Assembly: GCF_002964785.1 (NCBI RefSeq)
Contig: NZ_PQCC01000002.1
Location: 545,758-609,757 of the forward strand
Direction of reading: 5' to 3'
Length of the DNA stretch: 64,000 nt
Source: Pseudoalteromonas sp. T1lg48
GTDB lineage: Bacteria > Pseudomonadota > Gammaproteobacteria > Enterobacterales > Alteromonadaceae
Below, piece by piece: positions 16,890-25,865 of the stretch. The translations under genes were made by a program, and so were the position numbers. Numbering within the stretch: the stretch's first letter is position 1; each line of letters starts with the position of its first letter. Below the pieces are notes generated by a model. That model saw only the letters and a program-made list of their open reading frames with translations, made no database searches and was not told the DNA's origin.

Positions 16890-18873
16890 CGACCCGCGCC
16901 TGCCCCTGTTGCATGCGCTGCTCCTGGTTTTGCGGCGGCTTTCTCGCCTCAAAGGCAAGATCCTGTTGCGGCAGCTCCTCAATAAAGCGGCTGATCTCCG
17001 GGGTGATCACCTCACCGAATTGGCGGCGATTTTTGGCATAGGTCATCACCAATTCCTGCTGCGCCCGGGTAATGCCCACATAGGCCAAACGCCGCTCTTC
17101 TTCGACATTGTCCTCATCGATGCTGCTCTGATGCGGCAGCAGGCCTTCTTCCATGCCCACCATAAACACATAGGGGTATTCCAGACCCTTGGAGGCATGC
17201 AGAGTCAGCAGTTGCACCGCATCGCTGTCGTCCTCTTCCTCATTACGCTCCATCATATCGCGCAGCGCCAGCTTGGTGACCACCTCAGGCAGGGTCAAAG
17301 GCTCATTATCGGCATCACCGGTGAGCATATCGGTGATCCAGCGGTACAGCTCGGAGACGTTTTTCATGCGCATCTCGGCGGCCTTGGCGCTGGTCGAGGT
17401 TTCATACAAATAAGCCTCGTAGTTGATCTGGCGCACCAGATCTTTAACCGCCTCCAGGGTGTCGCTACGCTGGGCATTATCCGCCAGCTCCACCACCCAG
17501 CGGGCAAAACCCATCAGCGCATTAAAGCCACGCCCCTGCAAACGCCCAGCCAGCTCGGGCTCAAAACAGGCGGCAAACAGACTAATGTGTTTTTCATTGG
17601 CCAGGCTGCCGAGCTTTTCCAAGGTCACCGGGCCGATTTCCCGCTTCGGGGTATTGACGATGCGTAAAAACGCATTGTCGTCATCCTGGTTCACCAACAA
17701 GCGCAGGTAGGCCATCATGTCTTTGATTTCCGCACGGGCGAAAAACGACATGCCACCGCTGATCTTATAGGGAATGCGGTTGCTCATTAGCGCCTTTTCA
17801 AATAACCGGGCCTGATGGTTACCGCGGTAAAGAATGGCGTAATCCTTGTAATTGGTGCGTTTGGTAAACTTATGGGAGATGATCTCCGCCACCACCCGCT
17901 CCGCCTCATGCTCCTCATCCCGGGTGGCGATCACCTTGATCTCCTCGCCATAATTGAGCTCACTAAAGAGCTTTTTATCAAACACATGAGGGTTATTAGC
18001 GATCAAGATGTTGGCCGCTTTTAGGATGCGCCCGGCACTGCGGTAGTTTTGTTCCAGCTTAATCAAGCGCAAGCCGGGAAAGTCTTTGCTGAGTAACACC
18101 AGATTTTGCGGCTTGGCACCACGCCAGGAATAAATCGACTGGTCGTCGTCGCCCACCACGGTAAAACGGGCGCGCTGCCCCACCAAGAGCTTTACCAACT
18201 GGTACTGGCTGGTGTTGGTATCCTGGTATTCATCCACCAGCAGATAACGGAAGCGGTTTTGCCAACGCTCGCGCACCTCGGCATTGGAGCCGAGCAAGAG
18301 GGTTGGGATCATAATGAGATCGTCAAAATCCATGGCGTTATAGGCGCGCAACTGGGTTTGATAGCGGGCATAGAGCTGAGCAAACAGCGCCTTTTGCGGC
18401 TCTCTAGCCATGGCGATGGCCTGCGGCGGCAGGATGAGTTCATTTTTCCAATCGCCAATCTGCATTTTCAGCAGATTGAGTAAGTCTTTATCCCCTTGCA
18501 ATTCATCGGCGGTCAGCTCATTAAGCAGCTGATTGGTATCCTGATCATCGAAAAGTGAAAAACCCGCCTTAAAGCCCAAGGTCTTCAGCTCTTTTTTAAT
18601 GATCTCCAAACCCAGGGTGTGAAAGGTCGACACCCACAAGCCTTTGGCCTCTTGCTTGCCCAGGGTTTGTGCCACCCGCTCGCGCATTTCCCGCGCCGCC
18701 TTGTTGGTAAAGGTCACCGCAGCAATATTTCGCGCCTGATACTGACAGTTTTGCACCAGGTGGGCGATTTTATTGGTAATAACCCGGGTTTTGCCCGAGC
18801 CGGCACCGGCCAACACTAGGCAGGGTCCGCTAATGTACTTTACCGCTTCATTTTGCTGGGGATTGAGCTTCAT
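16861..18873 (-). CDS. rep: ATP-dependent DNA helicase Rep
   Basis: A 3'-5' superfamily 1A helicase that removes proteins ahead of replication forks and supports restart. The protein is 670 aa, close to E. coli Rep (673). It has Walker A AGAGSGKT at about residues 22-29, motif II VDEYQD, motif [16 protein letters not shown], motif IV LEQNYRS, and motif [13 protein letters not shown] 18873 matches the E. coli N-terminus and is preferred over GTG 18879. It is convergent with the GGDEF gene (29-bp overlap). Confidence 0.96.
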   Translation of the reverse strand: MKLNPQQNEAVKYISGPCLVLAGAGSGKTRVITNKIAHLVQNCQYQARNIAAVTFTNKAAREMRERVAQTLGKQEAKGLWVSTFHTLGLEIIKKELKTLGFKAGFSLFDDQDTNQLLNELTADELQGDKDLLNLLKMQIGDWKNELILPPQAIAMAREPQKALFAQLYARYQTQLRAYNAMDFDDLIMIPTLLLGSNAEVRERWQNRFRYLLVDEYQDTNTSQYQLVKLLVGQRARFTVVGDDDQSIYSWRGAKPQNLVLLSKDFPGLRLIKLEQNYRSAGRILKAANILIANNPHVFDKKLFSELNYGEEIKVIATRDEEHEAERVVAEIISHKFTKRTNYKDYAILYRGNHQARLFEKALMSNRIPYKISGGMSFFARAEIKDMMAYLRLLVNQDDDNAFLRIVNTPKREIGPVTLEKLGSLANEKHISLFAACFEPELAGRLQGRGFNALMGFARWVVELADNAQRSDTLEAVKDLVRQINYEAYLYETSTSAKAAEMRMKNVSELYRWITDMLTGDADNEPLTLPEVVTKLALRDMMERNEEEDDSDAVQLLTLHASKGLEYPYVFMVGMEEGLLPHQSSIDEDNVEEERRLAYVGITRAQQELVMTYAKNRRQFGEVITPEISRFIEELPQQDLAFEARKPPQNQEQRMQQGQARVANLRAMLKK

Positions 18874-18996
18874 AAACACTAATCTAAATCACATGGGACC
18901 GGCTATTTTAGCCTATCTGTGACCACGATACAGCCATGATAGGCAGGGCTATGGAAATTAGTTACACTTAGGGCAGATAAAGATAGGAGCCAGAAC

Positions 18997-19269
18997 ATGA
19001 TTAACCCGAGCAAAATTGAAGAAATCGCCCGCCAGATCGGCAGCAACATGCCCAAGGGCATGCGCGATATCGCCGAGAATTTTGAGAACAAAACCAAGCA
19101 GGTATTGCAAAACAAACTTGCGGAGATGGATTTTGTCAGCCGTGAAGAGTTCGACATTCAAAGCCAGGTACTGGTGCGCACCCGCGAAAAGTTAACGGCG
19201 TTGGAAGAGAAGGTCGCTGCGCTTGAAGCCATACTGGCGACACAAGCGAAGGACGCAGGTTCGGAATAA
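18997..19269 (+). CDS. ubiK: Ubiquinone biosynthesis accessory factor UbiK
   Basis: A 90-aa protein of the BMFP/YqiC family. It forms a coiled-coil trimer that associates with UbiJ and the membrane to aid aerobic ubiquinone synthesis. The segments INPSKIEEIARQIGSNMP (residues 2-19) and DFVSREEFDIQSQVLVRTRE are typical, and the C-terminal half is a clear heptad coiled coil. AGGAG lies 7-8 nt before ATG 18997. It stands alone, divergent from rep, with a terminator about 75 bp after the stop. Confidence 0.95.
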   Translation: MINPSKIEEIARQIGSNMPKGMRDIAENFENKTKQVLQNKLAEMDFVSREEFDIQSQVLVRTREKLTALEEKVAALEAILATQAKDAGSE

Positions 19270-19344
19270 GGCTCCCGCCTTACAAACCGGCTGTGGCGCT
19301 GACTGCGCTTTTAAATTGACTTTATGTCATGGTGACGACTTCAC

Positions 19345-19376
19345 AAAAAAGGGGAATAACACAGTCCCCCTTTTTT
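19345..19376 (+). terminator. Terminator downstream of ubiK
   Basis: AAAAAAGGGG and CCCCCTTTTTT pair around about 10 nt. The remaining 19377-19581 stretch is AT-rich and holds nothing I recognise. Confidence 0.75.
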
Positions 19377-19581
19377 CATCCCCAGCTTTCCAGCAGTTGC
19401 AAGCCCGTTTCGGACGCAATGTAAGTAGACAACACTGATACACCGAATTACATATTTAAGGGCATTGGCTTTGTTAGCCTGTCACTCTTATTACCTTGAA
19501 GATATATAGCTCCTGGGAAGACGAAACTAGCTAATTCTATAGCAATTTGTTATTTATATAGCTGTTAAGTGAACATAGAAA

Positions 19582-20199
19582 TTGTCAGCAGACAAGCGTC
19601 TTCAGTTCCCTCTAATAAGCAAGGACGAATACTTGACGAGTTCATCAATCAAACAAATAATCGGCTTCTTTGGTGTGTTGCTTTTGATGCCACTGTTACT
19701 AAGTGCTGAAGGAACCTATACAGAGAGAGATGGATTACTTGCTGTTGCGGTCATAGGCTTTATTATATTCTTGGTAATATTTTCGTTTATCTACTTCCTC
19801 ACTGACCAAGGTGTAATTCTAAACCGCGAAGCTAGCAAGCATGAGAGAGTAGTGCTAAGCGGCTCTTTATCCGTTTTGCCTTCGACCCTGCTTGTGATTC
19901 TTTTACCTGCAATCAACTTCGTAGATGAATCAAGGTACATCCAAAGCATTCCTAAACATAAGGTCCGAGTTGAGTCTAAAAGTTGTGTTCTCAACTTCTG
20001 CACACTTGAATTAACTGACGTTACTAACGGTAAAACCTGGCTTTTCTCTTCTTTTAAGGGAGTTAAGTTAAAAGGCGATTGTTATTTTTTGGATACCGGA
20101 GTTGGAAGCTTAGGGCTCACCTACATGCATAATTTCTTTAGTTGTGAAGAGGTCCGAGCCTTCAATGGATTTCGGGATGTATATGAGCCAACTCAGTAA
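19582..20199 (+). CDS. Hypothetical membrane protein
   Basis: A 205-aa frame opening with TTG at 19582, since no ATG lies nearby and the ribosome site is weak, so the start is uncertain. Three hydrophobic segments are visible: about residues 26-42, 50-72 and 93-110. They are followed by a soluble C-terminal part with four cysteines (SKSCVLNFCTLELT, KGDCYF, FSCEEV). No family is recognised. Base composition is visibly more AT-rich than the neighbours, and both flanks lack operon structure, so it may be a recent acquisition. Confidence 0.55.
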   Translation: MSADKRLQFPLISKDEYLTSSSIKQIIGFFGVLLLMPLLLSAEGTYTERDGLLAVAVIGFIIFLVIFSFIYFLTDQGVILNREASKHERVVLSGSLSVLPSTLLVILLPAINFVDESRYIQSIPKHKVRVESKSCVLNFCTLELTDVTNGKTWLFSSFKGVKLKGDCYFLDTGVGSLGLTYMHNFFSCEEVRAFNGFRDVYEPTQ

Positions 20200-20546
20200 A
20201 AAAACCGCTAATTGTGTACTCGGTGTCACATTGCACTAAAACCCCAACCCTCTTTTTCCCTATTCAATAATTAAAATCAAAATTCACAGGTATTGGTCTT
20301 CCCGTTTAGATTCGCGGAGTTTCCAAGGGACGGTTGGCGCAAACCGCCCTTTGGTTGCCGTCGCCAACGCGGCAAATTCTTTTGGAGCAAAACCCCACTT
20401 ACAGATATCACCAATAATCTTACATATTGATTTATTGATGTTTTTAATAGATTTCCCCTCCATCTATTTATAGACTGCCCGCTCTCCATAGGGTGGCACA
20501 GCCAATAAAGCCACTCGCTTCTCAAATGAAAAAGGAAATCACATCC
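20200..20546. other. Noncoding gap with a GC-rich hairpin
   Basis: AT-rich DNA broken by a GC-rich stretch near 20325-20375, where GGACGGTT and AACCGCCC can pair. No gene, tRNA or clear promoter is evident. It may be the remains of an inserted element. Confidence 0.3.
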
Positions 20547-21209
20547 ATGCTCGAGTCTGATGTTTTTAATCGACGAGCCACCAGCAACAAAGAAATCAGC
20601 CCAGGGCTTTACAATCTGACCATAGGGCTGTGTTTACTCTGGGGTTTTTCTGTAAACTGGTTTTTGGTCGTTAATATCGACCCGCAAACCCTGTGGGCCA
20701 TCAACCCCTGGGTCTTCTTTATCGGCTATTTTGCCTCCTGCTTTGTCGGGGTCTGGCTCTTTAACGAGTCGAAGAAACCAGTTGTCAGCTTTCTCGGTTA
20801 CAACCTGGTGGTGGTGCCCTTTGGCTTAATCGTTAATATGGTGGTGGCGCAATACAATGAGGCTCTGGTGATTGAAGCGATTCGCCTTACCGCCGGCGTC
20901 ACCCTGATCATGATGCTGTTGGGCTCCATGTTCCCTCGCTTCTTCCAACGCATTCTCGGAGTATTAAGCATCGCCTTGCTGACAGTCTTAGTGGTCGAAC
21001 TATTTCAGATATTTGTCCTGGGGATACATCATGAGTGGATCGATTGGGCCGTCGCAGTGATCTTTTGTGGTTACATTGGCTACGACTGGGGTCGAGCAAA
21101 CCAAATACCGAAAACCCTGGATAATGCCGTAGACAGTGCTGCGGCCTTGTATATGGATATAATTAACCTGTTCTTACGCATCCTTCGCATACTGGGGCGA
21201 AAGCAGTAA
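20547..21209 (+). CDS. Bax inhibitor-1 (YccA/US12-like) family membrane protein
   Basis: A 220-aa integral membrane protein with about six to seven hydrophobic segments. The C-terminus, from GYDWGRANQ through ALYMDIINLFLRILRILG, is the signature of BI-1-type proteins, which are pH-sensitive calcium leak channels or FtsH partners in other systems. The N-terminal cytoplasmic tail NKEISPGLYNLTIGL also fits. I chose ATG 20547 because AAGGA lies 10 nt upstream. ATG 20526 and GTG 20493 are alternatives. It is monocistronic with a terminator. Confidence 0.78.
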   Translation: MLESDVFNRRATSNKEISPGLYNLTIGLCLLWGFSVNWFLVVNIDPQTLWAINPWVFFIGYFASCFVGVWLFNESKKPVVSFLGYNLVVVPFGLIVNMVVAQYNEALVIEAIRLTAGVTLIMMLLGSMFPRFFQRILGVLSIALLTVLVVELFQIFVLGIHHEWIDWAVAVIFCGYIGYDWGRANQIPKTLDNAVDSAAALYMDIINLFLRILRILGRKQ

Positions 21210-21210
21210 C

Positions 21211-21241
21211 AAAAAAGGGAAGCTCATGGCTTCCCTTTTTT
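21211..21241. terminator. Bidirectional terminator between BI-1 and can
   Basis: AAAAAAGGGAAGC and GCTTCCCTTTTTT form a stem with a short CTCAT-region loop and lie between two convergent genes. Confidence 0.88.
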
Positions 21242-21257
21242 CATCATCTTACCGAGG

Positions 21258-21926
21258 TTAGTCGGTCAGCTCGCCACGAACACGCTTAGCCACGTCTTCA
21301 AGGGCTTCTTTGTAGCTGTCACCCAACTCCTGCTGACAACGCGCCACAGAATTCATGTCGTGCAGGCGGCCATTTTCCAGGCTGTACACCCAGCCATGCA
21401 CCGTTAGTTCCTGGCCACGCGCCCAGGCGTCTTGCACTATGTTAGTACGACATACATTGCGCACCTGCTCGATCACGTTCAGCTCGATTAATCGGGCGAG
21501 GCGCTCCTGCTCCGGTGCTTGCTCAAGCAGCTCCAGATGGCGCTCTTTAATATCGCCCACGTGACGCAACCAGTTGTCTATCAAGCCGAACTTCGCTTCG
21601 TCTAGAACTGCCTTAATACCACCACAACCATAGTGACCCACCACCATGATGTGTTTAACCTTAAGTACCTCAACGGCATACTGCATGACCGACAAACAGT
21701 TGTGGTCGGTGTGCACTACCACGTTTGCTACGTTGCGGTGCACAAATAGCTCGCCCGGCATCAAATCAACGATTTGGTTTGCCGGTACGCGTGAGTCCGA
21801 GCAGCCAATCCACAGATACTCAGGGTTTTGTTGCTCTGAGAGTTTCTTAAAGAATTCCGGATCTTGTTCGGTAGTACGCTTAGCCCATTGCTTATTGTTT
21901 TCAAAAAGATGACTTAAGTTTTTCAC
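21258..21926 (-). CDS. can: Beta-class carbonic anhydrase
   Basis: Interconverts CO2 and bicarbonate in the cytoplasm and supplies bicarbonate for carboxylations. The protein is 222 aa from GTG 21926, which has GAGAG 5 nt upstream. With this start the zinc ligands fall at C42, D44, H98 and C101 (CSDSR and GHYGCGG), the same numbers as E. coli Can. The longer TTG start at 21938 is less likely. It begins 8 bp after the stop of the upstream methyltransferase gene and probably shares its transcript. Confidence 0.95.
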   Translation of the reverse strand: MKNLSHLFENNKQWAKRTTEQDPEFFKKLSEQQNPEYLWIGCSDSRVPANQIVDLMPGELFVHRNVANVVVHTDHNCLSVMQYAVEVLKVKHIMVVGHYGCGGIKAVLDEAKFGLIDNWLRHVGDIKERHLELLEQAPEQERLARLIELNVIEQVRNVCRTNIVQDAWARGQELTVHGWVYSLENGRLHDMNSVARCQQELGDSYKEALEDVAKRVRGELTD

Positions 21927-21934
21927 AACAACTC

Positions 21935-23131
21935 TCAATTTAATTTCGCTTCTATAAAGATATTTCTCGGTGTCAGTGACGCTTCACAAAACTCGAAAAT
22001 ATCCACCCGATAATTTGCTTGCTGCAAATATAAAGCACGATCGAGCACGAGCCAAACCTCAATTGCCCGCCGAAACAGATGTCTTACCAGTTCGATACGA
22101 TCCGTCATGTGTTTTCGATCAGCGCCAAGGAGCAAATAATGCGGGTAATTCAAGCCTTCGGGAAGGGTTAACCCCTTCTGCGCCGCCGCCCACTGGCAAA
22201 AATCTTTAAACTCGCCGCTAAATACTTGTTTGCCCACCGAAGGCACCGGAGTGTACTCACTGCGAGCAAACACATCGCGCACCAGCTGATCAAAACCAAG
22301 ACGCCATTGCACCTCGGTTTGGCGCAGTCGCTGCACTCGCTGCCCGGCGGTCACCGTTTGCTGCAAGGCCAGTTTCAGATCGCTGCTGTAAAAGCTGTTT
22401 TGGCTGGCCCTCGCGGCCTGGCTCATGGCCTGGTAACGCTCGCCGTCGATAAACAAATGATAGCAGCACGGAGAAATAGATAAACGTGGTGTGCCCAAGC
22501 GGCTGGCCTGACGCATCAGTTCCTGATGCAAACCGCCGCAGGCATGCAGAGCCACCGCATGGTCGCACTGGCGCAACCAACTCTGGCAATCATCCTCAAG
22601 CACATTGGCGACGTTAAAGCGTATCGGCAAGGCAAAACGCTGCGCCAATTCTTCTCCCTGGGCACATAACTGCGGCTGAATTTCAACGCTCTGTACGCCG
22701 ATACCGTATTGATGTGCCAACAGACGCCCTAAATGACCCTTGCCCGCACACCACTCCAGCAGGGTTGCGGCGTTTTCTTCGGGCTGCAAATGGGCAACAA
22801 AGGCCTGTAGCTGAGTGAGCTTTCTGCCCTTGATGCCATTGCTCAACCAAAAGGGTAAGGCCGGTTGCTCACCGGCTTCACCGTGACGTTGCGGCAACAT
22901 ACTCAGCTCATTCAGCTGTGCCAATTCGGGAATGTGGGATTGGAAAAACGCCAGCAACTGTTGAGGTTTGGCTTCAAGCTGCGCCACTTGCTCATCGCTT
23001 AGACCATCCAGTACCCGGGCCAGCTCGGGCCAGGGGTATTGGCTACAGGAAAAGGCCACACACTGCCAGTAACGGCGGGTTTGGTATAAGAGATGATCCA
23101 GCGCTTCAAAGTGCGCAAGCAAGGCTGACAT
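21935..23131 (-). CDS. SAM-dependent methyltransferase (Methyltransf_32/METTL25-like)
   Basis: A 398-aa protein. The C-terminal two-thirds hold a Rossmann methyltransferase with motif I EWCAGKGHLGRLLA at about residues 146-159, and the characteristic HACGGLHQELMRQA and SISPCCYH stretches found in the METTL25/RRNAD1-type Methyltransf_32 group. The N-terminal 110 residues look helical and family-specific. The substrate is unknown, and eukaryotic relatives act on ribosomal proteins. It is translationally close to can. The start ATG 23131 lacks a strong ribosome site. Confidence 0.78.
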   Translation of the reverse strand: MSALLAHFEALDHLLYQTRRYWQCVAFSCSQYPWPELARVLDGLSDEQVAQLEAKPQQLLAFFQSHIPELAQLNELSMLPQRHGEAGEQPALPFWLSNGIKGRKLTQLQAFVAHLQPEENAATLLEWCAGKGHLGRLLAHQYGIGVQSVEIQPQLCAQGEELAQRFALPIRFNVANVLEDDCQSWLRQCDHAVALHACGGLHQELMRQASRLGTPRLSISPCCYHLFIDGERYQAMSQAARASQNSFYSSDLKLALQQTVTAGQRVQRLRQTEVQWRLGFDQLVRDVFARSEYTPVPSVGKQVFSGEFKDFCQWAAAQKGLTLPEGLNYPHYLLLGADRKHMTDRIELVRHLFRRAIEVWLVLDRALYLQQANYRVDIFEFCEASLTPRNIFIEAKLN

Positions 23132-23198
23132 AAGGGTACGGCGGTTAACAATTTGCCGGCGATTATAGCAAAGTTAGTGCCGCCACGTCGCAGTAAAT

Positions 23199-24272
23199 CT
23201 ATGCCTTCTTGGAATGGCGGGCGCAGTAAAACAGGTGAATATAAGCGGGCACCGCCACCAGCATCAGCACTAGAGCCAGCACCATCATCCAAGATAAATT
23301 CACCGGCGAGTGCGGTGGCGCCGGCCGATAAATAAAACCGTCAAAATGCTTAGCCAGCTTTTTCGGCTCCAGGTGGTAAAGCTCGGTTATCACCCGCCAA
23401 CGGGCATCGGACATGGCGCCGATGGAGTTGCCCGACTGCATGATCAGGGGCTTGAGCTGATCAGCCTCGAATGCCAGTTGCTCCAAGGATTTATTGGGCG
23501 CGTAATGTTGTTGCGTGATGGCAATAGCCTGATCGAGATTCAATAAGGCATAGCGCCAGCCGCGCATGCTCGCCTGATGAAAGCGCTCTACCACCTCGGG
23601 GGAATGGGCAAGCAGGTGCTGCGAGGTAAAAAGCACGTCGCCATAGACATTCAGGCCATAGCGTTTTGGGCAAACCAGACGATAATCTATGCCCATCTGG
23701 CTGAGTTGATAAGGTTCATTGGTGACATACACCTGCATGGCATCGATTTCTTGCGCCAGCCAGGCGTCTAAATTGGACTTGCCCACATGGTCCACCACCT
23801 CGACATCGACCTGACGATGATCCAACAGGCTCATCAGTTCGGCGTCTTCACCCTTGGTAAGCGGACTAATACGCTGGCCCTGAAAATCTTCGGGATTGAA
23901 AATCGCCGAGTCTTTGCGTACCAGCCAACAATAGGGAGAAGATTGCAGCAAGGCCGCCAGTGCCACCACCGGCTTACCTTCGAGTCTTTGCTTGATAATG
24001 CCCGAGTGGGTAATACCGAAATGAGCACCACCACTAAGCACCTTAGCCATAGTATCCGTGTCCGTTGGCGACGCCGGCACTATATTGACCTCTAAACCCG
24101 CATCACGGTAGTAGCCCAGCTCCTTGGCAACATAATAACCGGCAAACTGGAATTGATGTTGCCACTTCAGCTGCAGGGTCACCTCGGTGGGCGTATCGGC
24201 CCAAGCCCAAGGCGCTGTGCACAGCAACAACAGCCGAACACAATAGCTAGCGAATGCAGTTATTTTGTTCAC
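23199..24272 (-). CDS. NMT1/THI5-like periplasmic binding protein with C-terminal membrane anchor
   Basis: A 357-aa protein with a signal peptide (about residues 1-25, ending APWAWA) and an ABC-type binding domain of the NMT1/THI5 class (LQLKWQHQFQFAGYYVAKELGYY). The second lobe carries the DGFIYRP region. One transmembrane helix follows at about residues 328-350, with only a short cytoplasmic tail. Such domains usually feed a GGDEF or kinase module after the helix, and that module is missing here. No permease or ATPase genes are adjacent. The ligand may be a pyrimidine or thiamine precursor, by family analogy only. Confidence 0.8.
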   Translation of the reverse strand: MNKITAFASYCVRLLLLCTAPWAWADTPTEVTLQLKWQHQFQFAGYYVAKELGYYRDAGLEVNIVPASPTDTDTMAKVLSGGAHFGITHSGIIKQRLEGKPVVALAALLQSSPYCWLVRKDSAIFNPEDFQGQRISPLTKGEDAELMSLLDHRQVDVEVVDHVGKSNLDAWLAQEIDAMQVYVTNEPYQLSQMGIDYRLVCPKRYGLNVYGDVLFTSQHLLAHSPEVVERFHQASMRGWRYALLNLDQAIAITQQHYAPNKSLEQLAFEADQLKPLIMQSGNSIGAMSDARWRVITELYHLEPKKLAKHFDGFIYRPAPPHSPVNLSWMMVLALVLMLVAVPAYIHLFYCARHSKKA

Positions 24273-24302
24273 GATTCATCCCTGATTACGTTGACTACTC
24301 CA

Positions 24303-25865
24303 CTATAAGCAAGCTTCACCGATATTGCCAGCCGCGTTACTTTGGCCCTGGCGATGAGCCAAAAACTGCCGGTAACAAGGGTTCTCCGTTTCGTCTATAT
24401 ATTGATAACCCAAACGCTGCAAATGCTGATTAAATGCACCCTGCTCCACCTCGGGTACCTCAAAGGCGGCGAGCACATTGCCAGTCGCGGCACCATGGTT
24501 ACGGTAATGGAACAGGCTAATATTCCACTTGCTGCCCAGGGTATCTAAGAAGCGCGCCAAGGCACCTGGATACTCGGGAAACTCAAAGCGCAGTAGTCGC
24601 TCTGCAAGCTGCTCGCTGGGCTTACCACCGACCATATAGCGCACATGCAGCTTGGCCAGCTCGTTATCCGACATATCGACATAGTCGTAACCTTGCTCGT
24701 CTAGCGCTGCCAGTAACTCTTGCAACTCGCTGGCGCCCTGGCGCAAACCAATGCCGACAAAGATTTGAGCCTCTCCGGGCCCGGCATACCGATAGTTAAA
24801 CTCGGTAATGGCACGCCCCCCCAAGGACTGGCAAAAACGTTTAAAGCTGCCCTTCTCTTCTTTGATGGTGACCGCCAGCAAGGCCTCATTTTTCTCACCC
24901 AGCGCAGTGCGCTCGGCGACATGACGCAAGCGATCAAAATTCAGATTGGCGCCGGAGAGCACCGCCGCCAACTTAAGCCCCTTCTCCCCGGTGTTTTGCA
25001 CCCACTTTTTCAAACCGGCCAGCGCCAAGGCTCCGGATGGCTCAGCGACGGCGCGGGTGCCGACAAAAATATCCTGCACCGCGGCGCAGATTTCATCGCC
25101 GCTAACGGTGACTACTTCGTCGCAGAATTGCTGCGCCAGCCTAAAGGTTTCGGTGCCAATGATCTTCACCGCCACACCATCGGCAAAGCTGCCAACACGC
25201 TCCAGCTCCACCGGCTTACCGGCGCTCATGGCTGCCTGTAAACAGGCGCTTTCTTCGGCTTCCACGCCAATCACGCGAATATCCGGACGCAGAGACTTAA
25301 TATAGACCGCCATCCCGGCCAGCAAACCACCGCCGCCCACCGGCACAAACACCGCATCGAGCTCTGGCAACTGCTGCATCAGCTCACGGGCTATGGTGCC
25401 CTGGCCGACGATCACATCGGGGTCGTCAAAGGGTGGGACAAACACCGCCCCTTGGCGCTCGGTAAGTTCCAATGCATGGGCCTTGGCGGCATCAAAATGA
25501 TGACCATGCAACACCACCTCAGCACCAAAGTTACGCACCGCATCGACCTTGATCTGCGGCGTGGTCAGTGGCATGACTATGGTTGCCTGATGACCGAGTT
25601 CGGTGGCGCTCAGTGCCACCCCCTGGGCATGGTTGCCCGCCGAGGCAGTCACCACCTTGGAGCCCTTGGGTAATTTGCTCAGCTTGTTGTAGGCGCCACG
25701 TAGTTTAAAGGAATAAACCGGTTGCTGGTCTTCGCGCTTAAGCCAGATTTTTGAGCCCAGTTTTGCTTCTAACGCACTGAGCTCACTGACCTCGGTCACC
25801 TTGACCAAGGGCTCCATATTGGCCTGAATGATGGCGCGAAAATAATCGAGTTCGCTTGCCGCCAT
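24303..25865 (-). CDS. ilvA: Threonine ammonia-lyase, biosynthetic
   Basis: A PLP enzyme that deaminates threonine to 2-oxobutanoate, the first committed step to isoleucine. The protein is 520 aa, the full biosynthetic length. The PLP lysine lies in YSFKLRGAYN at about residues 50-59, the glycine loop is VPVGGGGL, and two ACT-like regulatory domains (from about 330) give isoleucine feedback. ATG 25865 overlaps the ilvD stop by one base (TGATG) with GAGGAG upstream, so it is translationally coupled as the last gene of ilvGMEDA. Confidence 0.96.
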   Translation of the reverse strand: MAASELDYFRAIIQANMEPLVKVTEVSELSALEAKLGSKIWLKREDQQPVYSFKLRGAYNKLSKLPKGSKVVTASAGNHAQGVALSATELGHQATIVMPLTTPQIKVDAVRNFGAEVVLHGHHFDAAKAHALELTERQGAVFVPPFDDPDVIVGQGTIARELMQQLPELDAVFVPVGGGGLLAGMAVYIKSLRPDIRVIGVEAEESACLQAAMSAGKPVELERVGSFADGVAVKIIGTETFRLAQQFCDEVVTVSGDEICAAVQDIFVGTRAVAEPSGALALAGLKKWVQNTGEKGLKLAAVLSGANLNFDRLRHVAERTALGEKNEALLAVTIKEEKGSFKRFCQSLGGRAITEFNYRYAGPGEAQIFVGIGLRQGASELQELLAALDEQGYDYVDMSDNELAKLHVRYMVGGKPSEQLAERLLRFEFPEYPGALARFLDTLGSKWNISLFHYRNHGAATGNVLAAFEVPEVEQGAFNQHLQRLGYQYIDETENPCYRQFLAHRQGQSNAAGNIGEACL

